A stretch of 64,000 nucleotides of DNA from Plectrocnemia conspersa (taxonomy: Eukaryota; Arthropoda; Insecta; Trichoptera; Polycentropodidae), in NCBI GenBank assembly GCA_009617715.1, contig VTFK01000295.1, forward strand, positions 1 to 64,000, read 5' to 3'. How positions within the stretch are numbered: the stretch's first letter is position 1; every line of letters starts with the position of its first letter. A model generated the notes under the pieces. It searched no databases, was not told the origin of the DNA, and saw only the letters and a program-made list of their open reading frames with translations. Both the position numbers and the translations under genes were made by a program. Shown in pieces: positions 26,031-39,512 of the stretch.

Positions 26031-28930
26031 TGGAAAAATCTGAAATAATAGTAACTAAGTAAATAAGTAGTAAAATCAGAGCTAATTTTACTAGTAACAG
26101 CGGACTATGTATTATTTAAAACCATGATCGTTTTTACACGATAAAACATATTTAAGATTTTTATTTTGACTCTCCCTCGTATGAGTAGACATTCCACATG
26201 AACGCTTCGCAAATTTCGAAGCATTTACTTTTTTGTGGAGGACTTTGACGATGTTTATTGCTTAACGTTGCAGTAAAGCGTATAGTACAAAAAATATGGT
26301 TTTACTCAGTGATTCCCAATGGGTGGTCCCACTGAACGGTTTTGGGCGTCCTGTCACTATCTATACAAAAAAATATCCACTATCTATTTGAAGTACAAAA
26401 ATATAATTTAATTTAGCTCTTGAATATGGTTTTAATAATATAAATAAGTAGTGATTTAATAATAATTAGAGTGAGCAGGATTGTATTTTTTTGACAGCTG
26501 ACAACTTGTTTATTATTGTTTTTAAGGGTCGAGTAACACGTGCCATTTTCTTTCCAATGGTTTTCTGCCTATCCATTTTTTAGTCATTGAGAACATAAAA
26601 ATCATAAATTAATTATGGTATTTATACACTGACTTTAAAATTATTTTAAGCTGAATTAAATAATAACTTCACAAATGAACGCCAATATCAAATTACTTAT
26701 TAAGCTTTAGACTCAATGTGCGTCCATTTAAGACGGGAATGCTGCTTATTTTATTTTATTTCTAAAATAATTGAGAAAGTTTTCAACCACCAGCGTCATT
26801 AATAAAGCTTTAGAGGTCGTCATTACGACCGCTTGAACAACGAAAAAAGGAATCTCATCATCGATCCGTTACGATAGTTAAGACCACACATTAAAAAACT
26901 TGATACAAACTTGAAAAAATTTTTATACCGTCTTAGAAAGGCCCAAGAAGTTAGTGACGCTGACAAAACTCGCGTTGGTGGTATAGCGCATGCTTACATA
27001 TTGTAAATATATATGTTAAAAAAAAAGTAACAACTTATCAGATGCCGAAGGAAATTTTAGATCGGGGTGAATTTCTTACATCTTCACAAATCAGGAAACG
27101 AAAATTATAAGACTTGTTGAACAAAACGCGCAGAACAAAATTTGTTGATCATCACAATATAAACAATGTGTACTATACAAACATCTTGCTTACATATTAT
27201 TAAGCCTAAACAACAATTATATACTGGGAAACGCCTCCTTGTTTATTATTTCCAAATTAATATTCAGTTCGTACATTTCAATGAGTACTTATGTTACTAT
27301 TAGAGCAACCAGCAATAATAATGATAGTCATTCAGTTACCTCTTTATTTTTAGCATGAGACACTTTCTTTGTAGTATTTGCTATTTCAATACATTTTATA
27401 TAAAAAATATAACGCACTGTAGCTTATTTGAAGCAATTTCAACGCGTTCTTACTGAGCTTCGAGTCGATTTAGGGGCAAAAAAAGGATAAGTTCTCAACG
27501 CATGTTCTTTATGAGAATTTTCACGATCCGACACTTGAGCCGGTATTTTCTTGTAAATAAATCGGCCTTACATATGTACCTAAGCACACTGAGTCCGTTG
27601 CTAAATAATTGGTACGGGAGGATTCGAAATCCGCAAGGGAGAGAGAGGTATACAGAAACAACTTTCCGAGGGATTTCGTGAATTATTCATTGAATTTTGA
27701 TAAGTCGTGTGTGTGCGTTTGTTTTCGACACCGCACGAGCAAAAACAAGAGCTTCCTGTTTGTTTTTCGAGGCCATTTTCAATTATCTGTTTATTTTTTC
27801 GAACAGTAGAAAAACGATTTAGAAATAGGATCGGATTACATTGTTTAAGGGGCACGTCGAAAATTAAATATTGAAAAAGTTTCAACGTTTTATAAAAAAC
27901 AAACATAGCCGAAATACATAAATTAAAAGGAAAATATCTGACTTAAATAAACAAGGCTTTATTTAATTTATTTCAACGGTGTAATAGTCTATTTAGATAT
28001 CAAGAAGTCTAAATGATATTAAATCACCACAAACATGTTGGAAACAAATATTATCCAAGCCGAAATTATGTGCTTGCTTAAAGAAAACAGCCTTAAAATT
28101 ATTATAGAAACAATATTATTTGTTGAAAATATAATATCATGAAACGAAAACTTGATATTTATTTAAAAGCTTATATTTTTTAATATTCACGTGTAATTAT
28201 TTATATTAGATAAGGTTATAGTTATATTTATTTATGTATTCTAACAGAAAATTATAATATTAAAGACTTAAACGTATATCGTACAAGTAAACAAGTCCAT
28301 TCAATCGTCAGAAATTCAATTAATATTTTTTTTTTAATTTTAATTATTTGTTTAGTTAATATTTAATCAAAACAATAATATATAAACATAAACAGAATAT
28401 AAAAAAGAGTAATATTATAATTTATTTCTTAATGCACGAAGGTGTTTCTTTGTTATATTCAGGAAACCTGCAACATTTAAATTTTTGCAATTTGTCCTAG
28501 GAATATTATTATACAAATTCAGTGCCCCTTACATTATTCCCCTGGCCGTACTCATTATCTCATAACTAACTATCCTTTAATTTAATATTTCTTAAACAAC
28601 AAACTATTTCAGTCCGTTAATCATTCTAACTAGTAAATCTATTTTTAATTACTTATTGCCCTATTTTGTAGTTTTTGCAACATCGTTTTATCTAATTTAT
28701 TAAGTATACATAGTATTGTTGCTCAACAATCAATATGGGGTAATATAATACTATTGTTTATTTTTGTGTTTATTCTTAGCGTATTTCTCATCTTAGATTA
28801 CAATAAAATATCTAAGTTTTTAATTAATGCGTGATTACAATAATATAATGTTTATTCGGTACCACACTGTCGTGAGGTACCGAAGCTAGAGAGTGTTCGA
28901 ATACCGAACCCCCAACTTTTTGGGTTTTAA
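26031..28930. other. AT-rich intergenic DNA
   Basis: No gene was recognised. At 26307 CAGTGATTCCCAATGGGTGG looks like one end of a hAT-type element but no partner end was found. A GC-richer patch at 27430-27800 carries open frames on both strands, neither resembling a known protein. Confidence 0.4.
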
Positions 28931-28944
28931 ACAGTGCTGTGGAG

Positions 28945-31724
28945 CAGTGGCGTACGGTGGGTGTTAATATTGGGTGTGCTATAAAAAAAAAAAAAGTACA
29001 GTTTTTTATTTTTTTTATTAGCCCATATTTTTTTCCCATATATAAATAAATAAATAACCACAAACTTATAATTATTTATATATAAAATCTAATCTTTTTT
29101 TTTTTGATCATAAATTTTTTCTATCACGCTGTCATATAAAGTGCTCTTCTTTTAATATCCATAGGATCCCTTTTCTATTGAAATCAAGCTAAGCCACATA
29201 GCCTTTCTTGGCCTTGGGTATTTCGATAACAAATAATAATTCGTTTCAGAGCAGAAAATGAACGTTCTGCTGAAGCAGTACTGCTTAGAAGAGTTAATAT
29301 TAGTTTGCCTAATTTATCTATTTCCTGAAAACCTGACTCAAAATTATTTGTGTTCATAAATTGTACAAGCTCATGAACAGATTTCTTTGCAAATTCAGGC
29401 AAATGATAAAGAACAGCAAGCTCATTTTTTTAAACTTATATAATCAAATAATGTTCCATAGAATTGTTGCAGTTTGGTAAGTAATTCATTTGGAAATTTT
29501 CCCTTATATTGCTCATATTTTTTCTTTCTCCAGAAGGTGAAAATATTCCAATTTGGACATTGAAGAAAAACGGTTTTCAATTTGTTTACATATATTATCA
29601 ACTATTGTATTAAATAGTTGGCTAAACGCGTGCTTTTCTTCAACAAGCAAATCATTACTCAGTCTTGGATAATTTTTTCTTCCGTTACATAAGAATCCCA
29701 TAATGTTTCATAATTATTTTCCTGTTCATGTCTGAGTTGTTGCAAAATTTCGGTAACTTTCTTACAGCAATATAATATGTCAAAAGATTTGAATTGTAAA
29801 ATGTTGTATAACACATCAGTTTTTCCAAAAAGGTTTGAAAATATGTGGAGAAGTTTTCTTGTTTTAAAATCTTCCAAAAAGCTAAGAAAACCTCGTGCTT
29901 TTATTACAGTGTCGGGGTTCCATAGTTCACAATTTTTCACGACGTCTCGAAGAAAGTCCGTAAATTCATTTCTGTATTTTTGCACTGTGTTACTTAACCG
30001 TGATGTGTTATTCCATCTTGTAGGTGTAACAGAAGGAAGTCTTCTAGCTACAAACTCTTGTAAAGCATTTATTCGTTTGGAAGATTTCGAAAAGAATGCA
30101 GACAATCCATTTAAAAGTTTGAAAGAATGATTTGCACACTTTTATATTGGAAAGACCTTGTTGTAATGTTAAATTCAACATATGAGCATAGCAGTGTGTA
30201 AAATGGCCAGTGGATAAACTTCGAGTACTTTGGCTTGCAAACCATTAATATGCCCACTCATTACACTCGCCCCATCATAAGTCTGTCTAACTAATTTTTT
30301 CTTGAATTTGAAATTCTTCAATTATATTTACAACGTGGCAAAATAAGCCATCGGCTGTTTTATCAGAGCTAACGTCTGTAAAGCCAATAAACCGCTCGTA
30401 AACTTTACCTTCATAAACAAAACGCAAAACTGTTGAGAGCTGTGAGTTCGTCATTATATCTGAAGTTTCGTCAAGAATAATAGCGACAAAATTTGCTGAA
30501 TTTACTTCTTCCTTAATATGATCTTTAATAACATCACCAATTGCTTCAATTATGTCATTCTGTATGGATGGGGAAGTACCACGAAACACCGTTGCAGTAT
30601 TTAAATGAGTATCCAAAACAGAATCGTATTCTCGAAGTGCATTTAAAAATTCAAGGTAATTTCCTTTGTTTAGTGAATTACAGGACTCATCGTGGCCTCG
30701 AAAAGGTTGTTCTTGTTTTCCTAGATATACTACTGCGTCAATCATTCGCTTTAATATTTCTCTATTTTTATGAACTTGTTCATTATGTTGACTTATATTA
30801 GCTTTACGTTGAGCGTCAATCATGACTTCAATTCGTTGTTTTCCAAACATTTTGAGAGAAAAAAATGATTGAACGTGTGACTGCGCTCTTTTGTGTTTTT
30901 TCAGTGCCGTTATCAGATGACTAAGGTCAGCAAATCCACTTTTTTTCCACACGCTTCTTTCTTTGGAAAACAATAAACATGGCCAACAGAACAATCTAGA
31001 TCGAAGTTCGCAGCCTGTTAACCACTCAGATCGTTCATATGATGAAAATGAAAAATGTCTTGTATATTCACATTTATTGTCTTTATGCTTCATAAATAAA
31101 TTGGGAAGAGGTGGACGTGGTTTGCCAATTTTGATGATCTTCAATTTAATTTCATAACTTCTTTTTGAAAATGGATTATTCCAAATATCTTCAATAATAT
31201 TCTTCATCATTATTGGGGTAAATAAAAAAAAATATAATCTAGAATAGAAAAATTAAGTATTGATCATATGTAAATAAGATAATAAACTATTTTACCCCAA
31301 AATATAAAAAAATGAGTGACCTGTTATTGTGATATAATGTAATAAAAAAGCAGCGACGGACGCAAGAGTTTTTGAAGTACGTGCACCAAATTCGAGACCA
31401 ATTTTACTACTGAGCGCTGCCAGCCGACAGAACGACTTCAGCCGTTAAATCTCGGAACAATTTACTTTAGTCGGCCGCCGCACTCAAGGTCGGCGCGCCA
31501 CATGAGTAATACATAGCGTGTCGGTCGCGCGGAAACTTTTAGAGCGAATGACAAATACCAATGCATACTATACACTGCATAATGTAATTTTATAATTTTG
31601 CATACTACTGTATGCAAAATGATGTCGCTTTATGCCCTAAATTTTCTGAATTTCTAAATTTATATTTTAGATGGTTTTGCGGGTGTGCGCCGCACACCTA
31701 GCACACCCTGAATATACGCCCCTG
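28945..31724 (-). mobile_element. Complete but inactive hAT transposon
   Basis: The ends are CAGTGGCGTA at the left and TACGCCCCTG at the right, which form terminal inverted repeats (CAGTGGCGTA against CAGGGGCGTA), with a further shared GGGTGTGCTA just inside. The element is flanked by a perfect 8-bp target duplication, CTGTGGAG (28937-28944 and 31725-31732), the hallmark of hAT elements. It is 2,780 bp long and carries one broken transposase gene on the minus strand. Joining the flanks across the element gives CAGTGCTGTGGAG then TCGGAGTCGGAGTCG, so it landed in a GGAGTC-repeat sequence that itself resembles the end of another hAT-type element. Confidence 0.93.
29184..31210 (-). pseudogene. 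hAT transposase pseudogene (TTF zinc finger/DUF4371 type)
   Basis: The N-terminal piece (31210-30287, 307 codons) contains a TTF-type zinc-finger region (residues about 35-115, with CEYTRHFSF, WLTGCELRSRLFCWPCLLFS and KKHKRAQSHV). A DUF4371-like segment follows, including VAIILDETSDIMTNSQLSTV, the part of the catalytic core with the first acidic residue. After a frame break, a second piece (30105-29659) continues the core with RRLPSVTPTRWNNTSRL. A third covers 29701-29513. The last (29402-29184) is the hAT C-terminal dimerisation domain, with LTLLSSTASAERSFSALKRI. At least three frame breaks or stops make it non-functional. It resembles host-annotated zinc finger MYM-type 1-like proteins, which belong to this transposase group. 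Confidence 0.9.
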
Positions 31725-31732
31725 CTGTGGAG

Positions 31733-32719
31733 TCGGAGTCGGAGTCGATTTTTTTGTTTAAATAACAATATCGATATAAAAAAATAGTATCTATATTACT
31801 ATGTGATATAAATAACATATAACGCAATTTCACCATAAATTTAAATTTCAGTAATAAGAGGGTTTTTAGAAATGTCATCCGCAAATAAATGTATTTTACA
31901 TTTTTTTTATTTTTATTTATATTTTTTAAAATGAAATTAGATAATGATATAAGTTTGATGAATTTGAATTTCTATAATATATTAATATATTAATAGATCA
32001 CGGAAATAAATTTAATTATTGAAGATAAATACGCAAACTCTCAGAAAATTGAAAAACATTTAATGAAAATAGTAAGTTTAAAACTTATCATCTCTATTAA
32101 ATTATTCTGTAGAAAATATATTAAACTTTTTGTTTCAATTAATATTATTTTAATTTGATTTTTATAAAATAGGAATATAATATTTTTAAATGTTTTTCAA
32201 ATTCAAAATTCAACATTTTAAAATATTTGTTAGTAACAGAATTATATGAATAATGAAGTGTAATTTATTGCCAAATATTATGCCTAAGACTCAACAGATT
32301 TAAATAGTATAAAGTATATTGATTTAAAGTTTATTAATTGTAAAACTGTATTTTATATTAATTTTAATGGTATATCATTTATAAATTACATAAAAAACAA
32401 CTTAAGTAGATTTTTATTGCATTAAATGAATTGATCAGAAAAAAACATGATCATTTATTTTTTTACCAGCTAGTTTATCTTTTAGGGCAATTAAATAAAT
32501 TATCACAGAAACCCATTTTTATTTTATTGGGTAAAATTCTTTGAATAATCTTATCAAGTACTTAAATATTAAATATACGACACAATAGCGCTACTTGGTT
32601 TATCTTATTTTATTTGTTTTAAGGCAATAATTTTTATGCTGATAAAATTAAATGTACAAGTATAAAAATTATGTAAGAGAAATCAGAATAATTTAATGTT
32701 TTAAAATTTGGATTATGTG

Positions 32720-32757
<38 letters not shown>

Positions 32758-35700
32758 AGCTGCGTAATATATATGTTGATAAATAAATTGTTTAAGATAG
32801 TGAAGAAAGTAAAAAATTATATATACATAGGTTAACTTCATAATAATATATCTAATAAAACATAAATAATTTTATTAGCAAATTAATAGTTTACATATAA
32901 TAGTATATGTTACATAGAAGCAGGAATATTAAGTTAAAATACACCATCAATTTCCATGTAGCTGTAATAATAAATAATATACTTATATATAACTATTAAT
33001 TCGCCTGTAAAAATAAATGTAATCATTAGTATGCATATAATTAAAAAATCAATAACTATTAAAATCATATGCAAATTTTTCTATCACTATTTTTGACAGT
33101 TTTACTTATTAACTATTGAGTTAAAAATCAGCTTGTTTATGAAAAAAAAGTTTTTGTTCTATAACATCTAATTAACAAATACATGGTGTTGCGAATAGTT
33201 CATTTTTTAAACTGTTATGATTGTAGTTCATATCTGGTAAATATAAGCCTTGTAGGGTATTAGTTATTTCCTTCAACATATAATAATACTTTTGCTTTTA
33301 AATTTATTTTACATTTAGAATCCATATTATACTAATTACAAATTAATTTTAATTATATAAAACTGTATCACGTGATCTATCGTTGCTTGTTGTACTAGTT
33401 GTTTCCATGACGCCACTGGTAAATATTTAGATTGTTTGTATAATATTTAATACAAATATGTATTGACAAATGTCGTACAATTTTTATATACGTAAATGTG
33501 ATCGATTTTATACAATACTTCTAATTCATATAATTATGGTTCATAAAGGAATTACTTTATTACTAAAATATATTCTATCCATTATTTCGACAATCTCAAT
33601 TCGATCGCTAATAAAACTTTTTAATGAAGCAAAATCTAATAAAATATGTTTAACGTTATCAAAACATAGTACAGAAATTAAGATATATCATGATTAGAAA
33701 CACTTTCAGCACGAATTGGCAATATAACCTTGCCTTTTACGTCATTCATCTTTTACTTAATTGTTGCTATAGTAATAATTTTGTATTTAGGTTATATGTA
33801 AATATAAACATTGATAAATATAATAATATATATATATATGTGTAATACGAAGGTCATTCTTTTTTTACAATTAAATCTGCTTAACATTAAGATACTGATA
33901 TCTATAGTTTGGGTCAGCATGGCAACGTATGTACATAAAATTATACGTAATAGGAAAAAAATGTCACTACGCATAAGGAAGTATATACTAAAAAATAGTT
34001 TGTAGTAGTTTGTATTTATTAATAATATAAATGAAATAAGTAGCTGTGCAATTAGAGACTTTTCTTATAAATATACTACCGGTCCGGATACAAACATCTT
34101 GTTACTTGATCATTTGAAATATAAAACTAAATGAAAAGACTTTTCTTTTCAATAAAATATTGAGCATTATCCAATTTCCGATATAAAAAATAGAATTTAT
34201 TTAGAATGTAGATAATGACTATTACATTTTTAAATAATACTAAATAATTTAATATTATAAAGTATATACTTTTTAAGATTGAATCTTTTCTACACGAGTT
34301 TTACTCACATAGTCGGCTGTAAATGGCAATATATGTAATATTTTATGACGACTTTTGTGCATAATTAACATGGCGGTTGCGATAAGCGAGGATGTTAAAA
34401 ACAACCCTCTAAAATATACATACTTGTATTTAAATACATAGTGCTCTTTACGACGAAGCTTAAGCAGTAAAAAATATGAAAACCAAAAACTGCAGTATGA
34501 TTTTCTTAATTCATTATAAGCCAATTAAAAGCACCTGTAAGTCTCTGTTATGAAATTGATATAGAATGAGATTTTTTAATTGTAGCTTTGATATTTTTTA
34601 ACAAATATTCAGTAAATTAAATCACTTATGAAATGTAATATATTATATCGTAGTGTTTCACATTTCTATAGAATTAAATACATATTGTTATATAGGTAGT
34701 CTCTTGAATATAGCTTAATTATAATATGTTTTTCCATTGAATAGGACAAACAAACAACATAGATTTATATGTTTAATTAAACCATTTAGTATATTAACAA
34801 ATATGTTTTGAAGAATAATAATTATTATAAGTTAAATTTAATTATATTATTATTAATATCGTATTTTAGATGTAAATCGTGGATTGAATAAAGTTCGTAC
34901 TTTATAATGCTTCCATTCTATTGTAGATGCACATAACGTATTTTTGTAATTTTTAGTTCACTCTAAACTTTATACATACATATTTGATGAACATATCCTA
35001 AAGTTTTAAATTATTCACATGTACACCGCAGTAGCGTTTAAAAGTTGGATATCCCTGATGAAAATTTGGAACAGTTTTTTCGTACATCTCTCTAATTTAT
35101 TTAAATTTAATACTAATTAATGGATATTATTTGCTCGTATTATAAATGAATCATATGTAACACATTCATTTTCGTAGACAGGATATTTTTATAGGATATA
35201 CATTAACACAAAAGTATATTCTTTATTATATTTAGATATATAGTAAAACCTTGGATTGCGAGTAACTTGATTCACGAGTGTTTTGTAATACGAGCATTTT
35301 TATAAATAAATTGTTTTGCCTTTATCCAATAAATATTGCGTTATTTATCCTGTGCGATTTTAAACAGTAGCAAACAGTGAGTTAATTTCTCTCTTTCACT
35401 TCCACATAGGATACAAATGCATCTACAAAGGTCATGTGTTCTGTAAGATGTAGAAAAACTGCCTTTGTTGTGGATAAACTAAAAGCAATTAGCAGGTGAT
35501 TCCATTTACAAGAGAATCTGCGAGAAAGCAAAGGCTTTGTACCTCAACCTCGTAAGTAAACTGACAGGTACGTCGACAGAACATGGCTTCAAAGCAAGCA
35601 GAGGATAGTTTGATAACTTTAAGAGAAGACGTGGCATCCATTGTAAGGTACGAAGCGTTCTAACGCTATGGAAACTGAGACATTTGCTATCGAGTTTTAG

Positions 35701-35820
35701 TTTCCGAGTGCTACCTGCCGCAGAAAGTTTTTAACTTATTTTTGAAAAATATGTCAAAGAGTACATTTATTAAAGCAGACAAAAATAATATTCGGTCCCT
35801 AGCCCTTAAAAGACCGTTTC
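31733..35820. other. AT-rich intergenic DNA with a (TA)n tract
   Basis: No coding or RNA gene was recognised. A dinucleotide TA/AT tract of about 30 bp lies at 32727-32755, and a shorter one is near 33823. Confidence 0.45.
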
Positions 35821-35924
35821 ACCCTCATGTTGTGTGTTAAATCAAGCCGCCCGAAAAATGTTTCGCCCGCAATTCACCGCCAGCAATTAATCGCTAGCAG
35901 TTTACCGCTGCATCAATTGATCGC

Positions 35925-35975
35925 ATAATTCCAAAGATCAATATCAGTTTCACTGATATTGATCTTTGGAATTAT
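35925..35975. repeat. Perfect 24-bp palindrome with 3-base loop
   Basis: Arms 35925-35948 and 35952-35975 (ATAATTCCAAAGATCAATAT...) are exactly complementary around TTC. Weaker pairing continues outward (ATCAATTGATCGC against AATCGATTGTTTGATG). The left side adjoins a GC-richer segment with repeated CCGCC- and GCAATTAATCGC-like words (35850-35925). Just to the right, 36017-36100 holds a fragment of the composite foldback repeat (ACTATTGAAAATATA at 36029). This is probably a foldback element; a cruciform or hairpin RNA is possible. Confidence 0.85.
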
Positions 35976-36994
35976 AAATCGATTGTTTGATGCATTTTAA
36001 CAGGACTAGTTAGTTAAAATTTATTCATACTATTGAAAATATAACTTCACTGTAACAGTTGTTCAAACCCAAACCTAATGTGGGATACAGTGCAAAATTT
36101 TGTGTAAAACCGCAACTTAAGTGAGATCTATTCAATGACAATGCATTGTGACATTCTCGCCAAATCTTCAAGAGGTAAAAGCAAGTGTTAATAAAGTTCC
36201 ATGAAAAAATATGATTTCATTGAGATTTATATCATAAAACCCATCGTGATTTTTATGTTATCAAAAATCTTGACATACAGTTATTTAATTTTTGTCTTCT
36301 TAGAGTTTTTCATAGTGAATGGTTGTTGTTCTCTCATGTCCTATTTATTTTTTTAACAATAACAAAAGGATTAAAATCTTAAAATTCTGAACGGTAGTAT
36401 ATATTATTTTTTATATAGAAATATAGTATATAGAAATTAAATAGCGTTTCACCGATAAATATATTAGTTCACGATACTAGTGTTTGGAAGTTGTGACATT
36501 TCTCTAAAGCCAATATGATACACTGAATTGAGTTAAATCGAGACCCCGCTTTACACGACACAAATATTGCTCGGAACTAATGCCCGGTTGAGCAAAGTTA
36601 ACGCGAAACGAGGCAAGATGCGATGCGGTGACTTAGCCTTAAATACATTGCACCCAAACCCTAAAATCTTTAATAGTCAATTTTGTTGATTGCTATACTA
36701 AAACAAAGTATAAAAAAAATACATTTATAAATTAAAGCAATAAATAAAAAAGTTGTATATGAATAGATTGTTTATTTTTCGGTTTCCTTGAGTTAAGAAG
36801 TAACTGAAACAACAAGAGAAATTAAAAACTCTTACTTTTTCTATACAGCTAAACTTTTTACAGTAAAAGGCGTCCGTTTGCCTTCAGTTTACCCTACATT
36901 GCGTCAGAACTTCTCTCTTTTAGTTTCGAATGTATTTTGCACAACATCACATCGCTGTAAATAATGGCTTGCCAACGAACACATTAAATAAAAT

Positions 36995-37440
36995 ATCTAG
37001 ACATAACTTTCACGCAGGATCAATATTATAATATCACTGCGTCTATTACGATTACGTCCACCGCTAGTTTCCGATCTAGAATTCGCAACTTTAATCGAAC
37101 CGCGAGAATTTGTCCCTCAGTTCGCGTTCCAAGATCACATTAAGATTTCGATCTAATCGCCGAGAACTTTGTATGTATCTATATTTCGGTTCCTCGTCTA
37201 CTTTCGCACGTATAAATAATATGAATATAAAATTTTAATATCGAATCGGGGCGCGTCTCGATCGACGTCGCAATTAAGCCGGTAGCAATATTAAATTTTG
37301 CACGAGCACCTGGTACCGATTTCGTTTTGCATCGTTTATGTAATAGGCATTTAATTTGACGACCGATTTTATTCGGCGTACATTCTTCGGAATCTACAGT
37401 ATGCAAATTCTGCGAGCCAGCGAAACACGCAATTGAAAAA
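36995..37440. other. GC-rich island upstream of the receptor exons
   Basis: A long island of higher GC with many TCGATC/ATCGAA-like words and no sustained frame that could be an exon. It lies about 2 kb before the tRNA and the first visible receptor exon. It could be a promoter-proximal or intronic regulatory element of the receptor gene; this is an inference from position and composition. The next 1.9 kb, to 39387, is AT-rich with nothing recognised. Confidence 0.33.
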
Positions 37441-39387
37441 ATCTGATGCGTTCTACGTACGACTACTTTTATATTTCATTCTAAAACCTTTTCAAATCAC
37501 ATACCTAAAAAAACGGTCCAAATAATCACTCCGGCGATCGGTAACCAAATAGCATCCTCTCCAAACAAAGAGTAATTTTTCAACGGTACTTATAGATGAT
37601 TAACGTCTGAGAACAAATAAAATGTCCAGTCTCAGCGTTGCCAAACCCATACTAGCCTACCACTTCCTGGACGTTTAACTAGCCAGTCGCTCTTTGTGGA
37701 CAAAAAAATTAAAGAAGTTCCTCTACTTTGGCAATATATGTGTATAAAAAATCCTTACTGGCTCGAATGGTTATATTTTTAATATAATATTATCTTATTA
37801 AGAATATTATATACTTATATACATTACCATTTATTTATATTCAAAATGCTGGACAAAGTGTAAGGGCAGTATTAAAGATATTGTTCTTTGAATTGTTACA
37901 TACATTGTTGTATATATAAAAAACTATTAATAACTAATGTCAAAACGGCTAAGAAGATACTGGCAATTTCACGCATGTTACAAAAAACATATAAGAATTT
38001 CATATAGGAGCTATTAGCCCTTCGAAAAGGTTAACGCCTTGTAATAAATCTTATAAAAAAATATCGGATATTTCGCCTTTTTACAAACCAAAGGGAACTG
38101 TGTTTAATCAAAGTCAAGATGGAAACGATAGTTTTAAATTACTCAATGAAAACTGTTGATTTTATTATTATCATTTTATTATAATACCCAACGAAAAGTA
38201 CATAATTTATTGCATACGCAACTTATTACCACATAAAATATAATTTACTCAAAATACATATTTAAATTTAATAAGTATCCCTATTAATTAAATGTAAGAA
38301 TTATCCCTAAATGTTTTCCCATTCACAACCCGAGTCTTGTTACTTTTGGGTTCCTCTTCGTAGAAGTATTGCTGCGATAAAAATTCCCGGATATCGGACC
38401 ATTAAGAATCTCAGGAATACTCAATAATCATTTCTAACACCCGAACGAATCCAAGCTTACGCTTTTATAATTTCACACTTTTTTATTTTTGTTCATTATT
38501 ACATTTAATAAAAATACATGTGAATGTATACGTATATCATATTTTTATTTAGAACTAGAGCATATTTTAGAAAACAATATCAAATAACAAATGTAAGATT
38601 TATAAAAGTCCATAATAAATACAAAATATGCACAAAAACAATAATAAAAAAACGATGATATTTTTCCTGATTAGCTTTTATGCATTCGTAAATATGTTTT
38701 AATTTTAATCGGATTTTTCATCCCCCGTTCTTGGAATATTATATAAATTCATTTCTGATAAGCATAATAATGTCAAAAATCAAAAATATCAAAAGTATGT
38801 AGATTTGTGAAATATTACATGGGCAATGATTTTGTTGTACCACAAGTGAACATCTGATGGATTTATGAAAGAAATACCGTATTTATTTTTTATATATCTA
38901 TATAAATATAATAAACTTATTTATTAAACATAGGCTTAACCCACGTTTATTATATAAAAAAAACATACGTAGGTATATGCGTTTGTATTTAAAAATCTTA
39001 TGGTAATTTTAACATCATGCTTTTTATACAAAAAGTGAGATGCAAATAAAATTATTAATAGCTGTATTTAATACATTGAAAATATTAAATATCTATGATT
39101 TTTAATTGTATTTTATTTTTATTAATAATTAATATTATTTATATTGTGATTTTCTTGTAATATAATAAACAAAATAGCATAATTATAATTCATAAATTCT
39201 ACAATAAAAAGAGACATCTATTGGTGAAAACCCTAAGTAATATAATTTTTTGAATGTTATATTACATTCTTTTTTTATTAAATATAGCATACGAAATAAA
39301 AACAATGAATAATAAAGAGAAAATTTATTATTTTTAATTTGACCTAATTTTATACTTAAAAAAATAATTTTCACCAACACACACACA

Positions 39388-39460
39388 GGTTCCGTAGTGT
39401 AGCGGTTATCACGTCTGCTTTACACGCAGAAGGTCGCCGGTTCGATCCCGGCCGGAACCA
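39388..39460 (+). tRNA. tRNA-Val (anticodon UAC)
   Basis: A full cloverleaf can be drawn. The acceptor stem GGTTCCG pairs with CGGAACC. The D arm is followed by anticodon stem TCTGC/GCAGA enclosing TTTACAC, which places TAC in the anticodon. The T arm GCCGG-TTCGATC-CCGGC is perfect, and A is the discriminator base. The internal promoter boxes are intact (B box GGTTCGATCCC), and a T7 run directly after the gene is a standard Pol III terminator. No intron. CCA is not encoded beyond the discriminator, as usual for eukaryotes. The gene lies 52 bp before the splice acceptor of the receptor exon at 39513, on the same strand. Confidence 0.97.
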
Positions 39461-39512
39461 TTTTTTTATTATCATGTTCATTATATTTTATGACAATTTT
39501 TATCAATTTCAG

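Noticed and set aside
27601..27906. Overlapping frames on both strands (101 and 66 codons)
   Set aside because: Neither translation resembles a protein family; a GC-richer patch makes long chance frames likelier.
50..39000. Numerous (TA)n tracts and AATAAA words as promoters or poly(A) signals
   Set aside because: Such words are expected by chance at this base composition and have no gene context.
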